From Ruixingdingia sedimenti (lineage in GTDB: Bacteria; Pseudomonadota; Alphaproteobacteria; Rhodobacterales; Rhodobacteraceae), in assembly GCF_031432425.1 (NCBI RefSeq), contig NZ_JAVKPH010000003.1, positions 124,001 through 188,000 on the forward strand: a stretch of DNA of 64,000 nt, written 5' to 3'. This document shows, in pieces, positions 7,586-16,700 of this stretch (positions are counted from its first letter, which is position 1; each line of letters opens with the position of its first letter). Position numbers and translations under genes: made by a program. The notes beneath the pieces were generated by a model that saw only the letters and a program-made list of their open reading frames with translations, had not been told where the DNA came from and did not search any database.

Positions 7586-8707
7586 GTGGCCGATTTCCTG
7601 AACGCCTTCAACGGGTTTCAGGCCGAAATCAAGACGAAACTTCAACAAACGGAAGAGCGACTGACCATGCTGGATCGCAAGACCGCGGGCTTTGCCCGCC
7701 CCGCGCTGTCGGCCCATGCCGAGGTGGAAGTGCCCCACCGCAAGGCCTTTGACGCCTATCTGCGCAATGGCGACGACGACGGGCTGCGCGGCCTCGTGCT
7801 GGAGGGCAAGGCGCTGAACACCGCCGTGGCGGCGGAGGGCGGCTATCTGGTGGACCCGCAGACGGCAGAGGCCATCCGGTCGTCGCTGCGGTCCACATCG
7901 TCGCTGCGGGCCATCGCCAATGTGGTGCAGGTGGAGGCGACCAGTTTCGACGTGCTGGTCGACCATTCCGATGTCGGATCGGGCTGGGGCACCGAGGCGG
8001 GCGGCGTGACGGAAAGCGCCACGCCGGCGATCGAGCGGATCTCGATCCGCCTGCACGAACTGTCCGCCATGCCGAAGGCCAGCCAGCGGCTGCTGGACGA
8101 CAGCGCCTTCGATATCGAGGGCTGGCTGGCGGGCCGCATCGCCGACAGGTTCGCCCGGGCCGAGGCGGCGGCCTTCGTGCTTGGCGACGGGGTGGACAAG
8201 CCGCGCGGTTTCCTGACCCATGACAAGGTGCCCGAGGCGAACTGGGCCTGGGGCGACATCGGCTATATCGCCACCGGCACGGCGGGGGATTTCGCCGCCA
8301 CCAACCCGGCGGATGCCATCGTCGATCTGGTCTATGCGCTGGATGCGGGCTACCGCGCCAATGCGAGCTTCGTCATGAATTCGAAAACCGCCGGTGCGGT
8401 GCGCAAGATGAAGGATGCCGATGGCCGCTTTCTGTGGTCGGATGGCCTTGCGGCGGGGGAACCGGCGCGGCTGATGGGCTATCCGGTGCTGATCGCCGAG
8501 GACATGCCCGACATCGGCGCCAATGCCCATGCCATCGCCTACGGCGATTTCGGCGCCGGCTATACCATCGCCGAACGCCCCGACCTGCGCGTGCTGCGCG
8601 ACCCGTTCAGCGCCAAGCCGCATGTGCTGTTCTACGCCACCAAGCGCGTCGGCGGCGATGTGAGCGATTTCGCGGCCATCAAGCTGCTGAAGTTCGCGGT
8701 GTCCTGA
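7586..8707 (+). CDS. GTA g5: major capsid protein (HK97 fold), N-terminus interrupted
   Basis: The 373 residues from GTG 7586 are an HK97-family capsid protein. The N-terminal 50 residues are helical and scaffold-like (the delta region, normally removed by the prohead protease). The capsid core starts at about residue 90 (ALNTAVAAEGGYLVDP) and includes SAMPKASQRLLDD, FVLGDGVDKPRGF and the C-terminal AIAYGDFGAGY. The natural start is ATG 7532, but a TAG at codon 18 separates it from this reading frame. The first available in-frame start is the GTG directly after the stop, with only a distant GGAG 12 nt upstream. Product formation would need reinitiation or amber suppression, unless the TAG is a sequencing error. 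Confidence 0.9.
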   Translation: MADFLNAFNGFQAEIKTKLQQTEERLTMLDRKTAGFARPALSAHAEVEVPHRKAFDAYLRNGDDDGLRGLVLEGKALNTAVAAEGGYLVDPQTAEAIRSSLRSTSSLRAIANVVQVEATSFDVLVDHSDVGSGWGTEAGGVTESATPAIERISIRLHELSAMPKASQRLLDDSAFDIEGWLAGRIADRFARAEAAAFVLGDGVDKPRGFLTHDKVPEANWAWGDIGYIATGTAGDFAATNPADAIVDLVYALDAGYRANASFVMNSKTAGAVRKMKDADGRFLWSDGLAAGEPARLMGYPVLIAEDMPDIGANAHAIAYGDFGAGYTIAERPDLRVLRDPFSAKPHVLFYATKRVGGDVSDFAAIKLLKFAVS

Positions 8708-8853
8708 CCCGCGGCGGAAGGCCCGGTTTCCCCTGACGGGGGGCCGGGCTGATGGGCGCGTGCCGCTGGCCGGTGCCGTCTAGCTGTTCCCCCTCCGTCC
8801 GAGCGGTGCCGGGGTGCGCGCCCATTCTTGCGGGGGTGTTGCGGAGATCTGGG

Positions 8854-9450
8854 ATGATGTTGATCGAGCAGACCGGGGTGCCCGAGGGCGCGCTGCCGGT
8901 GGCGATGATGCGGGACCATCTGCGGCTGGGATCCGGCTTTGCCGATGACGCGGCGCAGGACGGGCTGGTGGCGGCCTATCTGCGCGCGGCGCTGGCGGCG
9001 GTCGAGGGGCGGATCGGCAAGGCGCTGCTGACGCGGCGGTTTTTGCTGCGGCTGCCGGACTGGCGCGATGCGGCGGGCCAGGCGCTGCCGGTGGCGCCGG
9101 TGGAGACGGTGGTGTCGGTCGCGCTGGTCGATGCGGGGGGCGTGGCGGTGGCGGTGGATCCGGGCCGCTGGCGGCTGATGCGCGACATGCACCGGCCGCG
9201 GCTGATGCCTGTGGGGGCCCTGCTGCCCGGGGTGCCGCAGGGCGGGCGGGTCGAGGTGGTGTTCGACGCCGGTTTCGGTGCGGCATGGGCCGATGTGCCG
9301 GCGGACCTGCGGCAGGCGGTGTTCCTGCTGGCGGCGCAGTATCATGAATTGCGCCACGAGGGCGGGCCGGGGGCGGCGATGCCCTTCGGCGTCATGGCGC
9401 TGATCGAACGCTGGCGCACGGTGCGGGTGCTGGGCGGGGGCGGGCGATGA
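8854..9450 (+). CDS. GTA g6: head-tail connector/adaptor
   Basis: A 198-residue protein at the g6 position, of the gp6-like phage head-tail connector type that sits beneath the portal. Typical features are the opening ALPVAMMRDHLRLG, the mid part with VEGRIGKALLTRRF and the helical close DLRQAVFLLAAQYHELRHEG. I chose ATG 8854 (MMLIEQTGVPEG) with GCGGAGA before it, not the longer frame starting at 8752. The 146-bp gap after g5 holds a hairpin with arms GCCCGG/CCGGGC. Confidence 0.88.
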   Translation: MMLIEQTGVPEGALPVAMMRDHLRLGSGFADDAAQDGLVAAYLRAALAAVEGRIGKALLTRRFLLRLPDWRDAAGQALPVAPVETVVSVALVDAGGVAVAVDPGRWRLMRDMHRPRLMPVGALLPGVPQGGRVEVVFDAGFGAAWADVPADLRQAVFLLAAQYHELRHEGGPGAAMPFGVMALIERWRTVRVLGGGGR

Positions 9451-9785
9451 GTACGCCGCGGCTGAACCGGCGTTTGGTGCTGGAAACCCCTGCCGCGGTG
9501 CCGGATGGCGCGGGCGGGTATGTGCAGGGCTGGGCCGTGCTGGGCACGCTTTGGGCCGCGATGGCGGCGGGGGCGGGGCGTGCGGCGGGCGGCGAAGAGG
9601 TGATCCGGCCCGAGGTCGGCTGGCGCATCACGGTGCGGGCGGCGCCGGTGGGCGCGCCTTCGCGCCCGGTGGCGGGGCAGCGGTTGCGGGCGGGGGACAG
9701 GGTGTTCGCCATCCTTGCCGTGGCCGAAAGCGATGCGGATGCCCGCCACCTGACCTGTTTCGCGCGCGAGGAGGAGAGCGCATGA
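9447..9785 (+). CDS. GTA g7: head-tail adaptor/stopper
   Basis: A 112-residue phage head-closure type protein of the SPP1 gp16-like family that joins head and tail. The family pattern is visible: LNRRLVLETP near the start, then GGYVQGWAVLGTLWAAM, and the RPVAGQRLRAGDRVFAI segment. It overlaps g6 by four bases (ATGA) and is itself overlapped by g8, so the head-completion genes are translationally chained. Confidence 0.88.
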   Translation: MSTPRLNRRLVLETPAAVPDGAGGYVQGWAVLGTLWAAMAAGAGRAAGGEEVIRPEVGWRITVRAAPVGAPSRPVAGQRLRAGDRVFAILAVAESDADARHLTCFAREEESA

Positions 9786-10189
9786 GCTATGCCATGGCGG
9801 CGGCGTTGCAGGCGGCGGTCTGGCAGCGGCTGGTGACGGATGCGGGGCTGGCGGCCATCGTGGGCGATGCGGTGCATGACGCGATGCCCGCCGGGCCGGT
9901 ACCGGAAACTTATGTGATCCTCGGCCCCGAGGAGGTGCGCGACGCATCGGACCGCGACGGCGCGGGGGCGGAACATCGGTTCGTCGTTTCGGTGGTGTCC
10001 ACCGCGGCGGGGTTCCGGCGCGCCAAACAGGCGGCGGCGGCGGTGTCGGAGCGGCTGGAAGGGGCGGAACTGGTGCTGGCGCGGGGGCGGCTGGTGGGGC
10101 TGTGGTTCCACCGGGCGGTGGCGCGGCGGCTGGACAACGGCGCCGCGCGGCGCATCGACCTGACCTTCCGCGCCCGCACGGAAGCGTGA
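9782..10189 (+). CDS. GTA g8: tail terminator protein (DUF3168)
   Basis: A 135-residue DUF3168 protein at the RcGTA orfg8 position. In related phages this family caps the tail tube. Motifs include SYAMAAALQAAVWQRL at the start, YVILGPEEVRD in the middle and a helical RRAKQAAAAVSERLEG segment. The ATG at 9782 overlaps the g7 stop by four bases. Confidence 0.87.
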   Translation: MSYAMAAALQAAVWQRLVTDAGLAAIVGDAVHDAMPAGPVPETYVILGPEEVRDASDRDGAGAEHRFVVSVVSTAAGFRRAKQAAAAVSERLEGAELVLARGRLVGLWFHRAVARRLDNGAARRIDLTFRARTEA

Positions 10190-10212
10190 TTTTTCCACAA
10201 GGAGACAAGGAC

Positions 10213-10626
10213 ATGGCTGTGCAGAACGGCAAGGACCTGCTGGTGAAGGTCGACCTGACGGGCGACGGGCAGTTCGAGACCATCGCGGGCCTGCGCGCCA
10301 CGCGGATCAGTTTCAACGCGGAAACGGTGGATGTGACCTCGCTGGAATCGCAGGGCGGCTGGCGCGAGTTGCTGGGCGGCGCGGGGGTGCGGTCGGCGTC
10401 GATTTCGGGGTCGGGCGTGTTCCGCGACAGCAGCACGGACGAACGCGCGCGGCAGATCTTTTTCGACGGCGAGGTGCCGGCCTTCCAGGTGGTGATCCCC
10501 GGTTTCGGCGTGGTGGAGGGGCCGTTCCAGATCACCGCGCTGGAATATGCCGGGAGTTACAACGGCGAGGCCACCTATGAACTGTCGCTCGCCTCGGCCG
10601 GGGCGCTGTCGTTTACGGCGCTGTGA
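10213..10626 (+). CDS. GTA g9: major tail tube protein
   Basis: A 137-residue siphovirus-type tail tube protein that stacks in rings along the tail. The start MAVQNGKDLLVKV and the sequence ETVDVTSLESQGGW followed by SISGSGVF are typical of the family. A strong ribosome site (AAGGAGACAAGG) precedes ATG 10213, which fits the need for many copies. Its stop codon overlaps the g10 start. Confidence 0.92.
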   Translation: MAVQNGKDLLVKVDLTGDGQFETIAGLRATRISFNAETVDVTSLESQGGWRELLGGAGVRSASISGSGVFRDSSTDERARQIFFDGEVPAFQVVIPGFGVVEGPFQITALEYAGSYNGEATYELSLASAGALSFTAL

Positions 10627-10946
10627 TGAACCCCTTTGCGGGCGAGGTGGCGGTGATGCTCGACGGGCGGCGGCATGTCTGCAAGCTGACGCTGGGGGCA
10701 TTGGCCGAACTTGAGGCGGCGCTGGAGGCGGGCGGGCTGATCGAGCTGGTGGAACGGTTCGAGACGGGCCGGTTTTCCACCCGCGATGTCCTGGCGCTGC
10801 TGGTAGCGGGGCTGCGGGGCGGGGGCTGGCAGGGCACCGCCGCCGATCTGCGCACGGTCGAGATCGGCGGCGGGCCGCTGGAGGCCGCGCGGGTCGCGGC
10901 GCAACTGCTGGCGCGCGCCTTTGCCCTGCCGGGCGAGGCGGGATGA
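10626..10946 (+). CDS. GTA g10: tail assembly chaperone
   Basis: A 106-residue GTA-gp10 family protein, thought to be a chaperone for tail assembly around the tape measure. The family core LTLGALAELEAALEAGG is visible at about 23-39. I use ATG 10626, which overlaps the g9 stop (TGATG); GTG 10623, one codon upstream, is also in frame. It lies in the usual place between tail tube and tape measure. Confidence 0.87.
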   Translation: MNPFAGEVAVMLDGRRHVCKLTLGALAELEAALEAGGLIELVERFETGRFSTRDVLALLVAGLRGGGWQGTAADLRTVEIGGGPLEAARVAAQLLARAFALPGEAG

Positions 10947-11167
10947 GTGCGCGGATCGACTGGCCGGGCCTGATGCGGGCGGGGATGGCGGGGCTGGGGC
11001 TGACGCCGGACCAGTTCTGGCGGCTGAGCCCGGTGGAATTGCGGATGATGCTGGGGATCGAGGCGGGGGCGGCGCCCCTGTCGCGCGCGCGGCTGGACGA
11101 ACTGGCGCGCGCCTTCCCCGACCGGCGGAAAGGGCAGGGTGAGGATGCAGGATCTGGACAGCCTTGA
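10943..11167 (+). CDS. GTA g10.1: small tail chaperone-like protein
   Basis: A 74-residue protein of the rcc01693 type (phage tail assembly chaperone-like). It has the pattern DWPGLMRAGMAGLGLTPDQF followed by LSPVELRMMLG, then a basic, low-complexity end. It overlaps g10 by four bases and its end overlaps g11. In tailed phages two overlapping chaperone frames often precede the tape measure; here they are separate genes. Confidence 0.85.
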   Translation: MSARIDWPGLMRAGMAGLGLTPDQFWRLSPVELRMMLGIEAGAAPLSRARLDELARAFPDRRKGQGEDAGSGQP

Positions 11168-11798
11168 CGATCAGGTGACGGCGCTGGAGGGCAGCTTGGG
11201 CGGCGTGGCCGCGATGGCGGGGGCTTTTGATGCCGAGTTGCGGCGGATGCAGGGCAGCCTGACGCTGACCTCGCGCGAGGCGAATACGCTGGCGATGGGG
11301 ATCGGCGGGGGCCTGCGGCGGGCCTTCGACGGGCTGGTGTTCGACGGGATGAAGCTGTCGGACGCCCTGCGCGGGGTGGCGCAGTCGGTGGTGAACACGA
11401 TGTACGGCATCGCCATGCGCCCGGTGCAGAATGCGGTGGGCGGCGCGATCGCGGGGGGGCTGGAAAACCTGCTGGGCGGGTTGATGCCTTTCGCCAAGGG
11501 GGGCGCGTTCACGCAGGGCCGGGTGATGCCGTTCGCGCAGGGGGGTATCGTATCCTCGCCCGTGTCCTTCCCGATGCGGGGCGGCCGCGGCCTGATGGGC
11601 GAGGCGGGGCCCGAGGCGATCATGCCGCTGGCGCGCGGCGCCGACGGGCGGCTGGGTGTGCGGGCGGCGGGGGGCGGGCGGCCGGTCACGGTGGTGATGA
11701 ACATCGCGACGCCGGATGTGCAGGGTTTCCAGCGCAGCCAGAGCCAGATCGCCGCGCAGGCGCAGCGCGCGCTGGCCCGCGGGCAGAGGAACGGGTGA
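11145..11798 (+). CDS. GTA g11: tail tape measure protein
   Basis: A 217-residue tape measure protein, short as expected for the roughly 50-nm GTA tail. The N-terminal half is helical. The C-terminal half shows the tape-measure glycine-rich pattern PFAKGGAFTQGRVMPFAQGG and the family segment GEAGPEAIMPLARG. I prefer ATG 11145 (MQDLDSLDD); GTG 11139 is two codons upstream. It overlaps the end of g10.1. Confidence 0.9.
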   Translation: MQDLDSLDDQVTALEGSLGGVAAMAGAFDAELRRMQGSLTLTSREANTLAMGIGGGLRRAFDGLVFDGMKLSDALRGVAQSVVNTMYGIAMRPVQNAVGGAIAGGLENLLGGLMPFAKGGAFTQGRVMPFAQGGIVSSPVSFPMRGGRGLMGEAGPEAIMPLARGADGRLGVRAAGGGRPVTVVMNIATPDVQGFQRSQSQIAAQAQRALARGQRNG

Positions 11799-11801
11799 GA
11801 C

Positions 11802-12434
11802 ATGGCATTCCACGAGGTGCGGTTTCCCGCCAACCTGAGCTTCGGTTCGGTCGGCGGGCCGGAGCGGCGGACGGAAATCGTCACGCTGACCAACGGGTTC
11901 GAGGAAAGGAACAGCCCCTGGGCGCATTCGCGCCGGCGCTATGACGCGGGGCTGGGGTTGCGCAGCCTCGACGACGTGGCGGCGCTGGTGGCGTTCTTCG
12001 AGGCGCGGCGGGGGCAGCTTTACGGGTTCCGCTGGAAGGACTGGGCGGATTTCAAATCCTGCGCGGCGTCCAAAAAACCGGGGCCAGAGGACCAGATCCT
12101 CGGCACCGGCGACGGCTTGGCGCGGGTGTTTGCCTTGCGCAAGGGCTATGCCTCGGGCGGGGCGGTCTACTGGCGGCCGATCGTCAAGCCGGTGGCGGGG
12201 TCGGTCACGGTGGCGCTGGCGCGGCGGCCGGTGGCGGAAGGCATCGACTGGCAGGTGGATGTGGCCACGGGGCAGATCACCTTCGCCGATCCGGTGCCCG
12301 AAGGCGAGGTGGTGACGGCCGGGTTCGAATTCGACGTGCCGGTGCGGTTCGACACCGACCGGATCCAGACCTCTGTCGCCAGTTTCCAGGCGGGCGACGT
12401 GCCCAACGTGCCGGTGGTGGAGGTGCGGCTGTGA
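11802..12434 (+). CDS. GTA g12: distal tail protein (DUF2460)
   Basis: A 210-residue DUF2460 protein, the RcGTA orfg12 product, forming the distal tail ring at the top of the baseplate. Family marks are MAFHEVRFPANLSFGSVGGP at the start, the GLGLRSLDDVAALVAFFEAR block and RGQLYGFRWKDWADFKS. It lies 3 bp after the g11 stop, and its stop overlaps the GTG start of g13. Confidence 0.93.
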   Translation: MAFHEVRFPANLSFGSVGGPERRTEIVTLTNGFEERNSPWAHSRRRYDAGLGLRSLDDVAALVAFFEARRGQLYGFRWKDWADFKSCAASKKPGPEDQILGTGDGLARVFALRKGYASGGAVYWRPIVKPVAGSVTVALARRPVAEGIDWQVDVATGQITFADPVPEGEVVTAGFEFDVPVRFDTDRIQTSVASFQAGDVPNVPVVEVRL

Positions 12435-13306
12435 GCGGGTTTTTCGACCATATGGCCACGGGGGCGACAACGGTCGCGCGCTGCTGGGCGGTGACGCGGC
12501 GGGACGGGGCGGTGTTCGGATTCACCGATCACGATGGCGATCTTGCCTTCGACGGCATCACCTTTCGCGCCGGGACGGGCCTGTCGGCCCGCGCGCTGAG
12601 CCAGACCACGGGCCTGTCGGTGGACAATACCGAGGCCGTGGGCGCGCTGTCCGACACGGCGGTGACGGAGGCCGACCTGAACGCGGGCCGGTTCGACGGG
12701 GCCGAGGTGCGGGCCTGGGCGGTGAACTGGGCCGATCCGGGGCAGCGGGTGTTGCAGTTCCGCGGCGCGCTGGGCGAGATCACGCGCGCGGGCGGAGCGT
12801 TTTCGGCCGAACTGCGCGGCCTGACCGAGGCGCTGAACCGCCCGCAGGGGCGGGTGTTCCAGCGGCCATGTTCCGCCGTTCTGGGCGATGGCCAGTGCCG
12901 GGTGGACCTGTCGCTGCCCGGCTATGCCGCCGAGCGCGCGGTGGAGGTGGTGGAGGGTGGGCAGCTGTTCCGTTTCACCGGCTTTACCGGGTTCGATGAC
13001 CGCTGGTTCGAAAACGGGCGGCTTGTCGTGCTGTCGGGTGCGGCCGGGGGGCTGGTGGCGATGGTGCGGGGGGACCGGCTGTCGGGCAGCGACCGGGTGG
13101 TGGAACTGTGGGAGGCGTTGCGCCTGCCCATCGTGCCGGGCGACCGGGTGCGGCTGGAGGCGGGATGCGACCGGCGGGCGGATACATGTCGGTTGAAGTT
13201 CAACAATTTCCTAAACTTCCGCGGCTTTCCTCATATTCCGGGTGAAGACTGGCTGATGGCCTATCCGACCAGTGCGGGGATGAACGACGGGGGGAGTCTG
13301 GCATGA
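12431..13306 (+). CDS. GTA g13: baseplate hub protein (DUF2163)
   Basis: A 291-residue DUF2163 protein, the hub of the baseplate. Its cysteines cluster in CSAVLGDGQC and in GCDRRADTC near the C-terminus. The RcGTA hub is reported to hold an iron-sulfur cluster, and these cysteines are the likely ligands (inference). The C-terminal part KFNNFLNFRGFPHIPGEDW is strongly conserved in this family. It starts with GTG, overlapping g12 (GTGA), and its end overlaps g14 by four bases. Confidence 0.93.
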   Translation: MSGFFDHMATGATTVARCWAVTRRDGAVFGFTDHDGDLAFDGITFRAGTGLSARALSQTTGLSVDNTEAVGALSDTAVTEADLNAGRFDGAEVRAWAVNWADPGQRVLQFRGALGEITRAGGAFSAELRGLTEALNRPQGRVFQRPCSAVLGDGQCRVDLSLPGYAAERAVEVVEGGQLFRFTGFTGFDDRWFENGRLVVLSGAAGGLVAMVRGDRLSGSDRVVELWEALRLPIVPGDRVRLEAGCDRRADTCRLKFNNFLNFRGFPHIPGEDWLMAYPTSAGMNDGGSLA

Positions 13307-13737
13307 CCCCCGACCGGATCGTGGCAGAGGCGCGGGGCTGGATCGGCACGCCCTATGTGCATCAGGCGAGCGCCAAGGGGGCGGGCACGGATTGCCTCGG
13401 CCTGTTGCGCGGGGTCTGGCGCGCGGCGGTGGGGGCGGAGCCCGAACCCGTCCCGCCCTATACCGCCGACTGGGCCGAACCCGCGCGCGACGAGGTGCTG
13501 GAGGCGGCGGCGCGGCGCTGGCTGGTGGAAAAGCCGCTGGCGGACGAGGCGCCGGGCGATGTGATCCTGTTTCGCATGCGCGCGGGCGGGATCGCCAAGC
13601 ATCTGGGCATCGCGGGGCGCGTGGGTGCGCAGGCGAGCGTGATCCATGCCTATACCGGGCATGGGGTGGTGGAAAGCCCGCTGTCGGCGCCGTGGCGGCG
13701 GCGGATCGCGGCGCGGTTCGCCTTTCCGGGCGTCTGA
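13303..13737 (+). CDS. GTA g14: NlpC/P60-type peptidoglycan endopeptidase
   Basis: A 144-residue cell-wall peptidase of the NlpC/P60 fold carried on the tail tip to open the recipient wall. The catalytic Cys31 is in GTDCLGLLRGVW and His100 in AKHLGIAG. The fold opening GWIGTPYVHQ is present. The length is that of the GTA and phage members. It overlaps g13 by four bases and precedes g15. Confidence 0.95.
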   Translation: MTPDRIVAEARGWIGTPYVHQASAKGAGTDCLGLLRGVWRAAVGAEPEPVPPYTADWAEPARDEVLEAAARRWLVEKPLADEAPGDVILFRMRAGGIAKHLGIAGRVGAQASVIHAYTGHGVVESPLSAPWRRRIAARFAFPGV

Positions 13738-13770
13738 GCGCGCCAGAGTTTCAAGAACAAGGGGGTCGGC

Positions 13771-16700
13771 ATGGCGACCATTTTGCTGTCGGCGGCGGGT
13801 GCTGCGGCCGGGGCGGGATTTGGCGGCACGGTGCTGGGGCTTTCGGGCGCGGTGATCGGGCGCGCGGTCGGCGCGACGCTGGGGCGGGTGATCGACCAGC
13901 GGCTTCTGGGCGCCGGGTCGGCCCCGGTCGAGGTCGGCCGGGTCGAACGGTTCCGCCTGATGGGCGCGGGCGAAGGTGCGGCGGTGCCGCAGGTCTGGGG
14001 CCGGGTGCGGCTGGCGGGGCAGGTCATCTGGGCCTCGCGCTTTCTGGAGGATGTCACCCGCAGCGGCGGCGGCAAGGGGGCGCCGAAGCCCAAGACCACG
14101 GAATATTCCTATTCCGTCAGCCTTGCCGTGGCGCTGTGCGAGGGCGAGATCGCGGGCATCGGCCGGGTCTGGGCCGATGGGCAGGAGGTTGCGCCCGAGA
14201 GCCTGAACCTGCGCGTCTATACCGGGACCGAGGACCAGTTGCCCGACCCCAAGATCGCGGCGGTGGAGGGCGCGGGCCATGCGCCCGCCTATCGCGGCAT
14301 CGCCTATGTGGTGATCGAGGATTTGGCGCTCGCCGCCTATGGCAACCGGGTGCCGCAGTTTTCCTTCGAGGTGATGCGCGCCGCCGGGGGGGCGGAGGCG
14401 CTGCCGGTGCGGGCGGTGGCGCTGATGCCGGGGACGGGGGAATATGCGCTGGCCACCACGCCGGTGCATTATTCCGACGGGCCGGGGATCAACCGTTCCG
14501 CGAACGTCAACACGCCCTCGGGGACGACGGATTTCGCCACCTCGCTGGCGCAGCTGGAGGCGGAGGCGCCGGGGGTGGGGGCGGCTTCGGTGATCGTGTC
14601 GTGGTTCGGGGACGACCTGCGCTGCGGCCAGTGCCGCATCCGCCCCAAGGTGGAACAGAAGGCGAAGGACGGCGTGGGCCAGCCCTGGCGGGCAGGCGGC
14701 ATCACCCGCGCGCAGGCCGGGGAAATCGCGCAGTCGTCGGGCCGGCCCGTCTATGGCGGTACGCCGGGGGACGAGAGCGTGGTGGAGGCGATCCGCGCGC
14801 TGCGGGGGGCCGGGAAGGCGGTGATGTTCTATCCCTTCGTGCTGATGGAGCAGATGGCGGGCAACACCCTGCCCGACCCCTGGACGGGGGCCGCTGGCCA
14901 GCCCGCGCTGCCCTGGCGGGGGCGGATCACACTGTCCACCGCGCCGGGGCGGGCGGGCAGCCCCGACCGGACGATCACCGCGGCGGTCGAGGCCGCGTCG
15001 TTCTTCGGCACCGCGCAGGTGGCGGATTTCGCCATCCAGAACGGGCGCGTCAGCTATTCCGGCCCCGCCGACTGGCGCTATCGGCGGTTCATTCTGCATT
15101 ATGCGCATCTGTGCAAGCTGGCGGGCGGGGTCGATGCGTTCTGCATCGGGTCGGAAATGCGGGGCTTGACGCAGATCCGGGCGGATGGGCATGCCTTTCC
15201 GGCGGTGATCGCGCTGCGGCAACTGGCGGCGGATGTGCGCGCGGTGCTGGGGCCGGGGGTGAAGATCGGCTATGCCGCCGACTGGTCGGAATATTTCGGC
15301 TATGACAGCCCGGACGGGAACCGGTATTTCCACCTCGATCCGCTGTGGGCCGATGACGCCATCGACTTCGTGGGCATCGACAATTACATGCCGCTGTCGG
15401 ACTGGCGCGAGGGCGTGGACCATGCGGATGCCGGTTGGGGGTCGATCTACAACCTCGACTATCTGAAGGCCAATGTCGCGGGCGGCGAGGGGTTCGACTG
15501 GTATTATGCCAGCCCCGAGGCCGAGGCAGCGCAGATCCGCACCCCGATCACCGATGGCGCCCATGGCGAGCCCTGGGTCTGGCGCGTGAAGGATCTGCGC
15601 AACTGGTGGGCGCTGCCGCATCACGACCGCATCGGCGGGGTGCGCAACGCCGCGCCGACGGCATGGGTGCCGCGGTCGAAGCCGATCTGGTTCACCGAAC
15701 TGGGCTGCGCGGCAATCGACAAGGGGACGAACCAGCCGAACCTGTTCCTCGATCCGAAATCGTCGGAATCGCGGCTGCCGCGGGCATCGTCGGGGCGGCG
15801 GGACGATCTGATCCAGATGCAGTACCTGCGCGCGCAGGCGGATTACTGGGGCGACCCGGCGCACAACCCCGTCTCGCCCCTTTACGGCGGGCGGATGGTG
15901 GATATGGCGCGCGCCTTCGTCTGGGCCTGGGACGCGCGGCCGTTTCCGCAGTTTCCGGGGAATACCGATCTGTGGGCCGATGGCGCGAACTATACCCGCG
16001 GGCACTGGCTGAACGGGCGGATGACGAACCAGCCGCTGGCGGCGGTGGTGGCGGAGATCTGCGCGCGGTCGGGGGTGACGGACTGCGACCTGAGCCGGTT
16101 GCACGGCGTGGTGCGCGGCTATGTGCGCACCGATACCGGGTCCGCCCGTTCGGCGTTGCAGCCGCTGATGCTGGCCTATGGGTTCGAATGTCTGGAACGC
16201 GGCGGGGTGTTGCGGTTCCAGATGCGCGACGGGCGGGCGGCGGCGGTGCTGGACCCCGCGGCGCTGGCGGTGCACGGGGATCTGGAGGGGCCCTTGGAGT
16301 TGACCCGCGCGCCCGAGGCCGATGTGGCGGGGCGCGTGCGGCTGGGTTTCACCGAGGCCGAGGGGGATTTCGAGGCGCGGACGGAAGAGGCGCTGTTTCC
16401 CGACGAACAGGCGTTCGGGGTCGCGCAGACGGACCATCCGCTGGTGCTGACGCGGGCCGAGGGGCGGGCGACCGCCGAACGGTGGCTGGCCGAGGCGCGG
16501 GTGGCGCGCGACGGGGCAAGGTTCGCGCTGCCGCCCTCGCTGTCGTGGCTGGGGGCGGGGGATGTGGTCGATCTGCCGGGGGCGGGGCGGTTCCGTATCG
16601 ACCGGGCAGAAGCCGCGGGCGCGGTGCTGGTCGAGGCGGTGCGGATCGAGCCGCAGGTCTATGTGCCCTCCGACGCCGCCGAGGAACGGGTGGCGCCCAA

